This document shows, piece after piece, positions 32,022 to 43,200 of a DNA stretch of 64,000 bases. The translations under genes and the position numbers were made by a program. Origin of the DNA: Aphrocallistes beatrix (lineage: Eukaryota; Porifera; Hexactinellida; Sceptrulophora; Aphrocallistidae); assembly GCA_963281255.1 (NCBI GenBank), contig OY725489.1, positions 5,456,523 through 5,520,522 on the forward strand. Direction: 5' to 3'. Position 1 is the stretch's first letter. Each line of letters begins with the position of its first letter. The notes under the pieces were generated by a model. The model saw nothing but the letters and a program-made list of their open reading frames with translations, had not been told where the DNA came from and did not search any database.

Positions 32022-33510
32022 GCTTCCGTATATATCCATTGTATTACGTATGAATGGAAAAGTGGTTTGTGCTCAATTATTATCATAAACTGTGATATAT
32101 GTCAACTCGGGTATATCAAAATAGTTAAAATGAGCGTCTAACATCAGTGACACCACTATTTGAACTCGATGTATTTTTTAAAATTCAAAATCTCCGTTGC
32201 TATAGGCAATAATACTTCAACTTTCCTCGAATTCAACTATTTGGTATCTTAAGAAACTTCTTTTGACATTGGATATCTCTTAATTGATATATATATCCTT
32301 AATTTCGACCGAGCGTTTTTCGTTAAAAAGTTCAAATTTTTACATTGCCACCTGATTTACTGAATTTATTCAAAATTTAGTATATTTTTTGACTTTTTTT
32401 TGACGTATTCATCTAAAACTTTGAAGAGGGTAATCAATTTGAAAATCTGCACGGTAATATTTAAAGCATTAAGCTTAGAGCTTATATTATGGTAACATAA
32501 AGCTTATAGAATGAACAAATTCTGAGAACGAAATTATAAAAGTTTGTGATGATTGTCATTTTAACTATAAGTGAAGACCGCATACAACACTAAGTCATGT
32601 ATCCATGGTTCAAAACAATATTAAATTTATATTCACAATCTAAATTCATTATGATCAATTTTGGAATTGATTGAAATATATATATACATTGTGGTTCAAT
32701 AATCAATCCAATATGTTATTATATCTGAAAATTTCTTTTCAACTAATTATTCTGCACGAAAAAGTCAGAATTGTGAAAAATAAACATGTAAGCATTTACC
32801 ACAAATTTTTCGGACTCTTACATTCTGATCCATGGTACAATTAAAATCAGTAAAAAGTGAATACAAACTTCTAATGCGAATATTGTTATCCATAGTTTAA
32901 GGTATGGTTCCATTGAGTTCAGACACCAAAGACGAAAATGTTGAAAGACCACGAGATTGAGACGTCATTTCACGTCTATATAATTAGAAATTTCAGTTTT
33001 GCGCACTCAGCCAATTTAGGTCATTGAAGGCTGAGAATAAAACAATAGTAGGTGTAAATCAACATGCCCAGAAGCATATACTACCATCCACCAAATCAGT
33101 ACGCAAGTTAGGCCTGCCTCCCCCAGATGTGCGAAGACCCCAGGAGTTGCGTGTTCCCAGTATGAGTTGCGATTTGCAAGTTAGGACTGATAAATAATAG
33201 GGCAGATATTGTTATTTATATTCATGTCTTGAGCCTACAATTGCATCGACATGTGTGGTCTAGCCATTCCTTCCAGGTGATGAGATAATATAGGAAATAT
33301 CATCAGCAATTCTCAGAAAGGTGTAGTGTATATAGGAACGCATTAAATAGTTATGAATATTACTGAGAAGCATTCCAATATTGTAAAACTATCGTTTTAT
33401 ATCTAAAATTGGACATTTGAAAAAAGTATGAATAAACGGAATACAATTTAAGTGCAGCACCAGTAGGGAGATGATCTTATAAAATGGAGGAAGTATCTCG
33501 TCCGTATGTC
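32022..33510. other. AT-rich, no gene recognised
   Basis: Only short ORFs without motifs. A short ATG frame near 33064 (MPRSIYYHPPNQYAS) runs to a stop and has no supporting context. Confidence 0.45.
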
Positions 33511-34258
33511 ATTCGAACCTCCGAGATCCGGATTTCTTAGATCCGAACACCTCCCTAGACCGGGCATATTTTTCCTCGAAATTTATTTTTTTTCCACTAC
33601 CAATGAAAATGTTCGACACAAAAATTCATAAAAAAGTAAAATTCGGTGCACTAATGTTCATGTAAGATTAAAAATGGATAATGTCCGGATCTCAGAGCAT
33701 TGAAATTTAGAGCTGTCTGGATCTCAGAATAAAGTTAAATTTGAGTTTAATACACACATCATGTAGATGATATAATAGAAATCGCGAGTATAGAATTATG
33801 GGTAGAAAATAAATGGATAATGTCCGGATCTCAGAGCGTTGAAATTTAGAGCTATCCGGTTCTCAGAATAGAATTCAACTAATATGCTTCTTGTGTGCAC
33901 AACAAGCTTGATACCTGGATAATGAAATTAAACCCAGTCCATGTTAAACTGGGAAGTATATACAGCTTGCATAAATATCTATTGCACTGAATTACTTATA
34001 TGGAGAAATTGAATCCATAAACTTTCAATTATCTGCTGATTTCTCCTAATGTCAAATAGAGAAAAGCACTCTTATCCTCCCAAAAGAGTGTACAAATCGC
34101 CGCTTTATAGGGAAATAGAACTCGCTTCCATATAAGTTTCCATTACTGTACACTTACCGGTTTCGCATGCTATACTGGACAAAATTCTGAGATCCGGACA
34201 ATTCTAAGATCCGGACACTGTTCGGACGGGACTGCCCGGATCTGAGAGGTTTTACTGT
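33511..34258. mobile_element. pogo-like non-autonomous element
   Basis: The left end CGAACCTCCGAGATCCGG and right end AAAACCTCTCAGATCCGG (complement, preceded by TACAGT) are inverted repeats. GTCCGGATCTCAGA repeats internally at about 33680, 33822 and in the right arm. A solo left end recurs at 42117. No coding capacity. Confidence 0.7.
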
Positions 34259-34280
34259 ATGTATAAATTGGAACTTAATA

Positions 34281-34526
34281 CACTGCATGGCCAAAGTATT
34301 GGAGCATATTCTAATGTGTGCCACTTTTGCCAAAGTGGCACAACCCATTGAATACAATATTAAACAAGTGTAAACATTGTGATATCAATAGAAACTGTCC
34401 CTCCGACCTCTTCCACTAAACTTTTGTTGATTTCCTTCAATGGGCCCGTTTCTCTGCCACCTGTGCCACTTACGGCACATGGTAGCACACATTAGAATAT
34501 GTTCCAATACTTTTGGCCAGGCAGTG
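34281..34526. mobile_element. Tc1/mariner-type MITE
   Basis: 246 bp with inverted repeats of about 45 bp starting CACTGCATGGCCAAA and CACTGCCTGGCCAAA, inside TA duplications at 34279 and 34527. No ORF. Confidence 0.88.
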
Positions 34527-34591
34527 TAGTAGAAATGTAACTAATCCTCCGTAAATTCCTGATCGGTTCCACTAAGTTTGGTTACTGAGGT

Positions 34592-34816
34592 CAGGGCTGT
34601 ATCAACCCATTTTGAGTAGGCAAAATCATATCAATGAGTTGATTATAGCCGTCATATGAAATGAATTGTTGAAACAAGTTCATTTAGTACAAATGAATCA
34701 TTCCGGAAATGAGTGGGTTGTAGACGACTCATTTTTTGAAAGAGTTGAATGAGTTGTGGGCAAGGAATTTCCATGAAAAATGACTTGTTTTTGCCAACTG
34801 GGTTGATACAGCCCTG
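34592..34816. mobile_element. hAT-type MITE
   Basis: 225 bp, ends CAGGGCTGTATCAACCCA and its complement. Flanks ACTGAGGT (left) and ACTGAGAT (right) are an 8-bp target duplication with one change, as hAT elements make. No ORF. Confidence 0.85.
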
Positions 34817-34914
34817 ACTGAGATAATCTGAAATGGAGTATTCCGTAAATTAGGCAATTACAAGTAGAATTCCGGAAAGTTTCCGCCAATTTCCATAAAT
34901 TAGGGACTCAGATT

Positions 34915-35088
34915 TCAAATAAAATTGACAATTTGGTGATTTTTCCAGTGATGTAGATTATAACAGTAAGACAGACACGTTTAGAGTGATTATCAACCTT
35001 ATAATTAATTAACAAGTGTGAGCCCAGGCGCCCAAATGGTGCGTCTGGCAAACACAAAGTGTCCGCAAGGAAGGGAAGCGTGCTTGTG
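34915..35088 (+). mobile_element. HINE 3' fragment
   Basis: AATTGACAATTTGGTGATTT to GTGTCCGC...GGGAAGCGTGCTTG, with a decayed hairpin end and most of the body missing. Confidence 0.7.
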
Positions 35089-35370
35089 TTTCTGTATGTT
35101 AAAATGCAAGCCATCAAGTTCTAAACCTTCAAACCGGTTGCTACGTTTTAGGCATTATACGCATTGAAATTAAAAACAAACGCTAGTTTAGTCTAAAAAT
35201 AGATATATTACATCTATAGAACATGTCTAAATTTAGCAACACTCATACACAGACACACAACATACAATTACAACTGCAAATGGATAGCTATTAAAAAGAG
35301 ATAAATACGATAAATGTGCTCAAATTACGAAGTAAAATAATAAAAATCATTCTACAAAATAAATCTGAAA

Positions 35371-35880
35371 TTGTCAAATAAAATGCTGGGAAAAATGAGT
35401 ACATATCAACATTCATGTAACATCTTCCCTAGTGATGATTTCCAGTTTGTGCCAGGAAAGTTACGAATTGGGGAGTGCAATCAGAACATCATAATTGAGA
35501 AGAGAGCCGGCCAAAAGAATATTCACTTGTGCAGAGACGTCATCGAGCACATCTGGAGTGGAGGCGAGAGTAAACAGCTCCAGCTTACATTCCGAACACA
35601 ACGAAATACACTGACTACCCATATCCGTCGTAGACGCTATCATTCTGATTATTGGCTGGACATCTTCGCGTCCTACACTGATGAACAATTCATGCAAGAA
35701 TTTGGATGTGACCAGTTTCATGCATACAAAGAGCATGTTAAACAATATGGTAAAGCATTCCGGTGGAATCCACCGAAGCTAACATTCGAGCAAAGAGGAG
35801 AAAAATTCAAGCAACAGTATTTGCCAGCAGATAAAATGCTCGACTACCCACAATTAGAGATACTCACTTACTTAGAGTAG
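35371..35880 (+). CDS. Unrecognised 169-aa protein, possible host gene
   Basis: A clean frame from ATG to TAG. A second Met in good context at residue 9 (MSTYQHSCN) could be the true start. It looks soluble, with mixed charge, no signal peptide or membrane span, a basic RRRR patch near residue 87 and aromatic-rich segments (YHSDYWLDIFASYTDEQF, KAFRWNPPKLTFEQRGEKF). AATAAA lies 79 bp past the stop at 35959-35964. No known family recognised, and no repeats or inverted ends around it. It is the best candidate in the window for an ordinary gene or a retrocopy of one. Upstream exons cannot be excluded. Confidence 0.55.
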   Translation: MSNKMLGKMSTYQHSCNIFPSDDFQFVPGKLRIGECNQNIIIEKRAGQKNIHLCRDVIEHIWSGGESKQLQLTFRTQRNTLTTHIRRRRYHSDYWLDIFASYTDEQFMQEFGCDQFHAYKEHVKQYGKAFRWNPPKLTFEQRGEKFKQQYLPADKMLDYPQLEILTYLE

Positions 35881-35958
35881 ATTTTGTATGTATGTAACAA
35901 TCATGTGATTCATTGCTATTACTTTACAACTATTTGTACATAGAATAACTATTATTAT

Positions 35959-35964
35959 AATAAA
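35959..35964 (+). terminator. Poly(A) signal of the 169-aa ORF
   Basis: AATAAA in TTATAATAAAGTACTTG, 79 bp past the stop codon; a plausible polyadenylation hexamer, though such hexamers are common in AT-rich DNA. Confidence 0.45.
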
Positions 35965-35969
35965 GTACT

Positions 35970-37109
35970 TGTTGATAAATTAGTAGGAATATCACTAGAC
36001 GTACATAATACCATTTGTCTGCTTCATATATTACAAGTATTATATTGGATCTATGATCCTATGTAATATTGTAGCACAGTTCCAAATTGAGTGCTGAAGT
36101 CCGGCCTGGCGCAAGTGGCATGCACAGACCTGAGTATAAAAGACATCACTAATTTCCCTGGATTTTCCATGGAATTCGCATTTTAAATCTAGAACATTTT
36201 TGAGAGGAGCTTGTAAGTATACTCGAGTGGTTATACGGGAGGGTTCAACATATTATCGGAGGGTTCAACATATTATCAACATATTATCTAGAATAAGAAA
36301 TAAAATATTCTATTGATTGCAGATAGAAGATAATTGATGAAATACTACATGCGATAAAAACTATTCTTGGGTAAAACTTTCAAAGTCAATTTACGAGATT
36401 TAATAAACGGGGGAGGGGGGCTAGAAAAAAAACATTAATTAATAAGCGGGGGTCAGTTTATTCGGACACCTAGAGTAGACCCATCAGATATTTGCAGCCA
36501 CAAATGCGACAAATGACTTTGTATACAAGGTATTGTTCCGATTGTTTTGTTATTTACTCTACTATATAAATAGTGAAATCACTGCCAAACTATGCTAATA
36601 TCCGAGTATAGAACCAAGGAACAAGAAATTTGATGCCTCTCGTCGTCTTATTCGGCAAACTTAGTCCTCTAGCAACATCATTGCAGCATTGGAATGTAAC
36701 AACATTCCATTAAAACTTGTTTGAACCCTATCGAGTGATCCCTCTTGCGACGCCGCTCGGTCTAAATTTGACAATGATTTGTGAATAGAGAATTTCGTCC
36801 AAATTGCAAGGTTGCAATGATTTGTTTTGATCCACAGGCACAGGGTCGAGAGACTTTCTCAGAATAAATATTGCTTATTCAAATTCATCCCTTTTGGTCT
36901 ACATAATCACAACAAAAAGCATGCTGAACATGTCCAACCGTGCTCATTTCCCCAAACAATTATCAAAAGTCACTGGACTACAAATGGCTACACATCGAGT
37001 TTAAATCGAGTTTAAATTTAGGCGTTTACAAATATAATCAACAAAAATAGATAGATAAATATCCTTGATGGTGTTTGGACTCTAAGAGTACTTTCAACAT
37101 ATTTTATGC
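35970..37109. other. Gene-free; dispersed repeat at about 36050-36160
   Basis: GTAGCACAGTTCC...GACCTGAGTATAAAAGAC is related to about 1540-1640. A duplicated GGAGGGTTCAACATATTATC lies at 36238-36285 and a G-rich run at about 36413. No supported ORF. Confidence 0.45.
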
Positions 37110-37309
37110 CAGCGGTTCCCAAACTGGGGGCATGAACCCCCTAGCGGTGCATGGGACAAGGATTAGAACTGAATATTGAGCATTTTTAACAGAATTATTT
37201 TTGAAGTTATATGCACATTACTCCTAGATCCTTGCATAGGTCTTGGGGTGCACAAAATAATTTTTAGGTGTCATGAGGTGCACGAGGTAAAAGGGGTTAG
37301 GAACCACTG
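37110..37309. mobile_element. hAT-type MITE with perfect 8-bp target duplication
   Basis: 200 bp with ends CAGCGGTTCCCAA and CAGTGGTTCCTAA (complement), flanked on both sides by TTTTATGC (37102-37109 and 37310-37317). It lies just before the Mutator-like coding region. Confidence 0.9.
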
Positions 37310-37366
37310 TTTTATGCGAACAAAAAGGTTCTTTACAGACCACATAAGGGTGCTGGTTAATAGGAG

Positions 37367-38855
37367 GTGCCCCATTCAAGGCTCCATTTTCCATCCCTCG
37401 CTCGACGCATCGACGCTGAGTCATCTAACATTCCTGGTTGCAAGGTATGCGCGGTGAGCTTTGAAGGATCTTGGCACAGGCGCGGGTATTTTAGTAATCC
37501 AGGATTCGCCGGGGCTATTGAAGTCAAAACGGGGAAAGTCCTTGACTACGTCCTTTACGAACGCGTGTGTAACAAATGTATCAGATGGACGGAAGAACGT
37601 CAGAAAGAAAACCCAAAGGAATACAGCGAATACTGGGAGAAACATTCGAGCGAATGCCCAGCTTACTTCTCTGGAACAAGTCAGGCGATAGAATCTTCTG
37701 CTGCAATAGAAATCTGGGGTAGATCAGTTGACAAGCATTCTCTAGCCTATGCTACATATGTAGGAGATGGAGACTCAAGGTCTTTCAAAAGGATAGAAGA
37801 AAATAATCCTTACAAAGGAATGGAAGTTATCTGAAAAGAGGAATGTCTTGGGCACACGCAAAAACGATTAAAGAAACACCTCAAAAAGAAGACAACTACG
37901 AGAACAATGCCCTCCAAGCCAATACCCGCATCAAAAGTCGAGAGAATTGCTCATCTCTACGCTCTTGTTATTGGCAAGAACAGAGGCAGAACACCACTAG
38001 ACATTCAAAACGCCCTTTACACACTGATGAATCATTTGTTCGAGGAGCACGATCGTTGCCCACACTCAAAAGAATCCTGGTGTTACTTTCAAAAGGGCCT
38101 CGCAATTTCAGCTGAGAATACCTCTCATCCACCTCCCATACTCAGACAACCCTATCTGGATTAAGACGAGTATTCGCGCCTGGAAGATGTTTTCAAGAAT
38201 TTGCAAGCATTGAAATGTGTTCCGCTCTGACAATGGGATTAACACAGAACTGTAATGAGTCGCTACATTCAGTTGTATGGCATAATGCTCCAAAGACAAA
38301 ACGTGTAGGACAAAGTCACTTCAAGCCGCTGCTGCTATTGCTGTGTGCACTTTCAATGAAGGTTCAATGATGCCGCAGCTATTCTGTCAGAACAACAAGT
38401 ACAATGTAGCCGTATAAATCTCTTGAACACCTAGCATCGATGGATAAAGAAAGGAACCGCTGTAAACTTAAAGCCGTTATCGCTACTCAAAAGAGGCGTC
38501 GGAGAGTTCTCAAATCCCAATTCGTTGCAGCCGAATCCTCCAGGCGTGACGTGAAAAGGATACTACGACCTATAAATCTGGAGGTTTTGGTATTGAGCTC
38601 TCATCTGTTGCCATGAAAGAATTGCCTTCCACGAGTGTTAACCCAGATGACTCTGAAACAGTTTGCGAGGAATGTGAACAACACGACTGCCCAACCGGAG
38701 GAAAGAGGGCGAATGATGACTGGTTAGGTTGTGAGTTCTGCCTGAGATGGTTTCACTGTGGATGCGTCAATACCAGTTTAAAGGACGTGGGAGATGATCC
38801 TTATATCAGTAAGAGATGTGACTTGGAATTCGAGTCCTGTGTAGAAGCTGTATAA
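37367..38855 (+). pseudogene. Mutator-like transposase with C-terminal PHD-like finger, broken
   Basis: 37367-37834 carries CAVSFEGSWHRRGYFSN, YERVCNKC, SGTSQAIESSAAIEIWGRSV and YVGDGDSRSFK; 37907-38164 carries IGKNRGRTPLDIQNALY and CPHSKESWCYFQKG; later frames give TQNCNESLHSVVWHNAPKTK. This order is that of the Mutator-like transposase domain found in many animal transposons. Family members usually have SFDG at the first acid; here it is SFEG, so the first catalytic Asp is replaced by Glu. GDGDS would supply the second acid. At least three stops or frame changes. 38613-38855 encodes CEEC...GCEFCLRWFHCGCV, a PHD-type Cys4-His-Cys pattern (DWLGCEFCLRWFH). No inverted ends found. Confidence 0.8.
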
Positions 38856-40082
38856 CTATTGTTTCTGTAGTAGCATGCCACCATTAGAATAGTATGATAT
38901 ACTTGTTTGCTCATTTATACTATAATAAATATATATGCATCAATCTAGCCAAGGGAATTTGAAACTGCGCCACTAATATTAAAATATCGGCGACATACCG
39001 ATAGAAAAGCACCACAAAAACAGTCAATAATAGTATCGAAATTGGAAAAATACAGTCAGGGTCGCATATCATTATGAACCGCATGGGGATCCAAAATATT
39101 TTCAAAATAAGTGCGAATATCAAATACTACTTTTACTTAATTACATACAGGCTTATTAGCCGTTGAGATTTCTTTTCTAGCTGAAAATTCACGTCTACAT
39201 AAAAAGCTGTGAAAATATGATTAAATTTTATGATAATAGTTTTCCAAGATCACGCAGACGTGCGTTCAACACCGTCCATACAATAAAGAATCTCCTATAA
39301 TTGGAGCTGAACTAGAAATGAGAATTCTCAAAACAATACAAGTGCATCATAACAGCAGGAGGCCGCAGGGGGAGGGGAAGATTGTGATTTTATTGTGCAG
39401 AATTCAATCTTTTTAGAAAGTAGCATCAGAATGTATTTGTGGAAACGAATATCTTTAAGATTGGAATTTGTCCTAACATTGGAATTGGGGATTTTTTCAG
39501 TACACATAGCAATAGTTTTATTAATATATTAAACTTACGTTCTTGCTAGTAGGTGAAGTAGGCAAGTCACAGGTGTCCAAGACATAAAGTGATCGCTTTC
39601 ATTTAGTTGTCTGGATCATACCAAATTGATACAGCAAATTAGCTAATTGTTGAATCCTGGTGACAGAGAAAGATTATAACTATATACTATCTACATAGTA
39701 TCTATTTATGTGTATATACAGAAAATATATAATTTTAAGTTACACACATATGTTAAAAATAGGCATTGAAGTGGCGTAAACCAAGTTCAAATGGGAGATT
39801 TTCATTCTGGATCAACTGTCAAGTTTTCTAATTTTCAACCTCAACTCAACCTCAGCTCGGAAATTTGGAAAAACATGGAACCAGGAGCACATGGTTGTGA
39901 AACAAGACTCCCCAATAAAGCCCATTTCGAATGAATACAGTAGACATTGGATCCTTGTATAAATGTAATGCCGATTCTTGGTAAAACTCGATCTGGTATA
40001 TACTTTTTAGCCTCAAATCGCATGTGCGTATGTGCGTTTACTTTCAATACGATCTTATTACCAGAGGTTTCTGTACAATGTA
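38856..40082. other. AT-rich, no gene recognised
   Basis: Short ORFs only. A purine-rich GGCCGCAGGGGGAGGGGAAG at about 39361 is the only composition anomaly. Confidence 0.45.
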
Positions 40083-40890
40083 CAGAGTGGGGCATAAGTT
40101 CTGTCCCAAACTAATTTTGACATATTTACAAATACCATATAGTAATCTCCCCAAAACTTCACAGGAATATTAACAACATATGTTGGGTCTGAATAAATTT
40201 AATGTTATTCAATATAGCCACCTTTCTTAGTTATCACAGCCTGGAGTCTTGTCCTAAATTGAGACACGGCGCGCCGGAAGTGATCCTGGGTTTTTTTCAG
40301 CCATTATCGTTGCAAAGAAGCTTTCAGAGAGTCAATATTCAAGTGGGACTTAGCACATGCCTTTTCCTCCAGAATAGACCAGACCGAATAGTCCATAGGA
40401 TTGAGATCGAACTTGATGGTGGCCATTCTTCCTTGGAAATAAATTCAATTTTTTTGTCCCGGAACCACTGTTGAGTGACATTGGCTGTGTGGGCTAGTAC
40501 TCCGTCTTGTTGGAATATCCAATTGCTGTTTCTGAAGAGTTTATGACCGGCACTTTTCACTTCCGTTTCCAAAATGAGATCGCGGTACGTTTTGGAATTA
40601 ATTTTGACACCAGATGGGACAAAAATCAGATTTGTCCGGGAATTTGCGGAAATCCCTCCCCATACCATGACAAGCTGGCTTTTGACATTTGGGAATGAAT
40701 CGAACCTCTTCTGGGATATCCTTAACGCTGGTGGACACGATTCTATCATTTTGAGAGTTAGTTACTTCCTCAATTGTGAATAATTTCTCATCAGAAAATA
40801 ATATTTCATCTACAACTGACTCGGCGGCACGAGATAACAGGATTCGACTTCTTTGCAGCCGCTTTTCTCTTATTGGCTTGGTAAGGATTA
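40083..40890 (-). mobile_element. maT-type mariner, 5' truncated
   Basis: The left (3') end CAGAGTGGGGCATAAG follows TA. The minus strand reads KRLQRSRILLSRAAE then EILFSDEKLFTIEE (first Asp), MVWGGISANSRTNLIF and WIFQQDGVLAHTANVTQQWF (second Asp), then a frame change near KEEWPPS, where SPDLNPLD is expected. The N-terminal DNA-binding part and the other inverted repeat are missing. It is related to, but clearly diverged from, the element at 16363-17610. Confidence 0.82.
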
Positions 40891-40950
40891 ACGAGTTACA
40901 CCAAATCAATATAAGTATGGAAATAATTAATGTCATAACTAATTCAAAAA

Positions 40951-41073
40951 ATGTCTTCTTCAGAACAAGAAACTATTTCCACATTTCGCAGCGCAGATCT
41001 CCCGAAGGTTTGCATTCCGGCTGATTTTGAATCTAGCATGGAGTCAAGTGGGTCTGACAATGAAGGACAATGA
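40951..41073 (+). other. Short open frame upstream of the RAG1-like fragment
   Basis: 40 codons starting MSSSEQETISTFRSADLPK and ending in an acidic/Ser tail (MESSGSDNEGQ). It resembles a disordered N-terminal exon, and GGTAAAATTAG just after it could be a donor-like site. Too short to assign; it may be chance. Confidence 0.25.
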
Positions 41074-41282
41074 AGGTAAAATTAGTGATGAGGCTAAGAA
41101 AATATATGAAATATTTTATATTTGTTCTGGCCTTATATTATATATTTACATGTTTTGCATCCTGACTTGCTTCTGAATGACAGTAGCATTAAACTCGTAA
41201 CTCTAGCTACCTCCTTCATTGCAACTTCAGATCGTCTCTCCCACCTAGAGAAGCTGCACCGCCACAACGCACAGCTCAACTT

Positions 41283-41806
41283 TCTCCTAACGACTCAGTT
41301 CCCGTCTCTTCTGCCTTCGTCAACTTCGTCATATTCACAGATGATTCAGAATGGGTTCGGCTGATCAGAGCTGAGTACCAGAGTGTCACTCCATGTCCCA
41401 TTTGCAAGGATACTTACGAATTTATTGTAGTTAATTTCCAATGGGCCAGTATTACTCCATCACTCCACAAATTATTAGCACATTCTGCTGAACTGATAGA
41501 AAAATACAACAATGGGTTTGGTCTTAAGAATTTTTCAGAAGAGGGCCTGGAAGCTTTGAATAAGTATGTCAGAAAGTTCAGAGAACACCTAGCAAGAAAG
41601 TTTTCTTTTGAAATGAATATAAAAGACATCATTGTAAGGTTAACCACTCAGAGTGATCCAATTCTATCTAAATACAGACTTTCGATAGTTAACAAAATAA
41701 AAGTTGATCAAAATTTATCTCCACAGGATATAATTGTAGAAACCTTGTTATTGTGTAAAGGAGATTTTTCTCAAGGTTGTAGAGATTGCATGCGAGAGGA
41801 AAATTA
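41283..41806 (+). pseudogene. RAG1/Transib-like transposase C-terminal fragment
   Basis: One open frame reads FTDDSEWVRLIRAEYQSVTPCPICK, SLHKLLAHSAELIEKY, FSEEGLEALNKYVRKFREHL, ARKFSFEMNIKDIIVRL. In RAG1 the matching stretches are HKTLAHVPEIIE and [20 protein letters not shown], where the Glu of GNESGNK is catalytic; Transib enzymes have SEEAQEARNK. The Glu of GLEALNK (codon 41550-41552) takes that place, so the third acid is kept. The CPICK pair fits the zinc-binding position before it. Regions for the two catalytic Asp are absent upstream. It ends in CRDCMREEN. Both Transib and an invertebrate RAG1-like gene are possible; a truncated transposon is likelier. Confidence 0.72.
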
Positions 41807-42116
41807 AGATGCATCAGATATTAGTAGCTAGTTATGCCATATAGTATGTTATATGTAACTTCGGTCTTAGATTCGGTCAATACTTGTTAGATGTGCATGT
41901 TTATTACTTTTGTGTTTTATAAATTTAAAATAATTTCATTCTATGATGACATCATTTCTCGAAAATACGAAGCCATATGAGTGAAGTCAATAGCTCATTC
42001 GAATCCTAGGCATCGATAACCTATTAGTTGGTAATATATTATCTGGGTCTATCTTAGCTCTGAATGCCTAATCGTTGTAAACTGCTCATTCCTGCCACTG
42101 TGCGATAACAGCAATA

Positions 42117-42185
42117 CAGTCGAACCTCTGAGATCGGATTTCTTAGATCCGGACACCTCCCTAGACCGGGCATATTTTCCACGAA
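42117..42185. mobile_element. Solo end of the pogo-like element
   Basis: CAGTCGAACCTCTGAGATC and CTCCCTAGACCGGGCATATT match the left end at 33511. No partner end found nearby. Confidence 0.6.
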
Positions 42186-42692
42186 ATTTAATAATTTTTA
42201 TGCTCGTTTATCGACTGTATAACTCAATCTCCAGCAAGAAATCCCTGTACCTGAAATATAATGGGATACTGATCCCAAAATGACAATATATGCGGTAGCT
42301 AAATATTGATGCGGGCGAGGAGATGAAACACGGTCCCGATTAACAGTCTTATACTAGGATTATTGGATTGTTGTTTAATCGAAATATAATGTGAGATGAA
42401 TGGATAATTGAAGTCGACGTTCACTATCCAAAATTTGACAATAAGAAATATTATACCAGTTTGAACTAGATATCTGACAATATAAGCCGAAATTATGTTT
42501 TATTCAGTTTTAATGGATCATTTTGTATTCGAGCCTGTTAGTAAATATAGGTTTCTGAAATAATTATCTTAATAAAAAATAAAAATACGTAGTTATTGGA
42601 CACATGAGCTATCCAGGCGTTTCGTAGGTCGAGCGTCGAGGTCGCTATGCTAAGAAAAGATCTGAAAATGAACTAACTAAGAACTTATCTAC

Positions 42693-43190
42693 TTATTCTT
42701 CGTTGTTAGTTATGCTTTTAGAGTAGGCAGATTCCATCAGCAATCGTTCTGTGTGGTCCAAAGATAGTCTCTTAGGCTTGGAATTCCATTCAGAAAGATA
42801 GGAAGGGTAGTCGGGGAATATACTGGGTACTGAAGTTTTCTTTAGAGCTATTCTATCCTGGAAACTGTAACAGTACGAAGCCATTTTAGGTAATGGTTCT
42901 CTCGATGTCATCTGGTTTGAAATAATGTATACATACCTAAACGATGAGTAGAAGTGTAAATGTGACAATCAGTTAATACGTATAACACATAAATTATAGA
43001 AACGTACATTAGCGTGTTTACTTCCTGGTCTTTCCGTGGGCGTGGAATTACCCTAAACAATTCTTTGGGAAATGAAAAGCAGAGGGATATTCTGCTCCAC
43101 TATTATAATTGGACTTGCAGCTGCTTATGTGGAGTGTTTCTGATCAACTTTGATTCGTGTATAGGAAAATACAGTGATTTGTATAACTTC
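42693..43190 (-). pseudogene. THAP-domain fragment of a P-type element
   Basis: Near 43080-43130 the minus strand reads CKSNYNSGAEYPSAFHFPK in one frame and FPKELFRVIPRPRKDQE in another, close to the THAP finger of the element at 29416-30721 (CKSNYKSQ, KLFRAIPR). 42693-42968 reads YCYSFQDRIALKKTSVPSIFPDYPSYLSEWNSKPKR, with LKKTSVPSIF matching the end of THAP fingers. An intron or frame changes separate the halves. No transposase catalytic part follows. A third P/THAP remnant in the window. Confidence 0.65.
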
Positions 43191-43200
43191 ACAACAAGGT

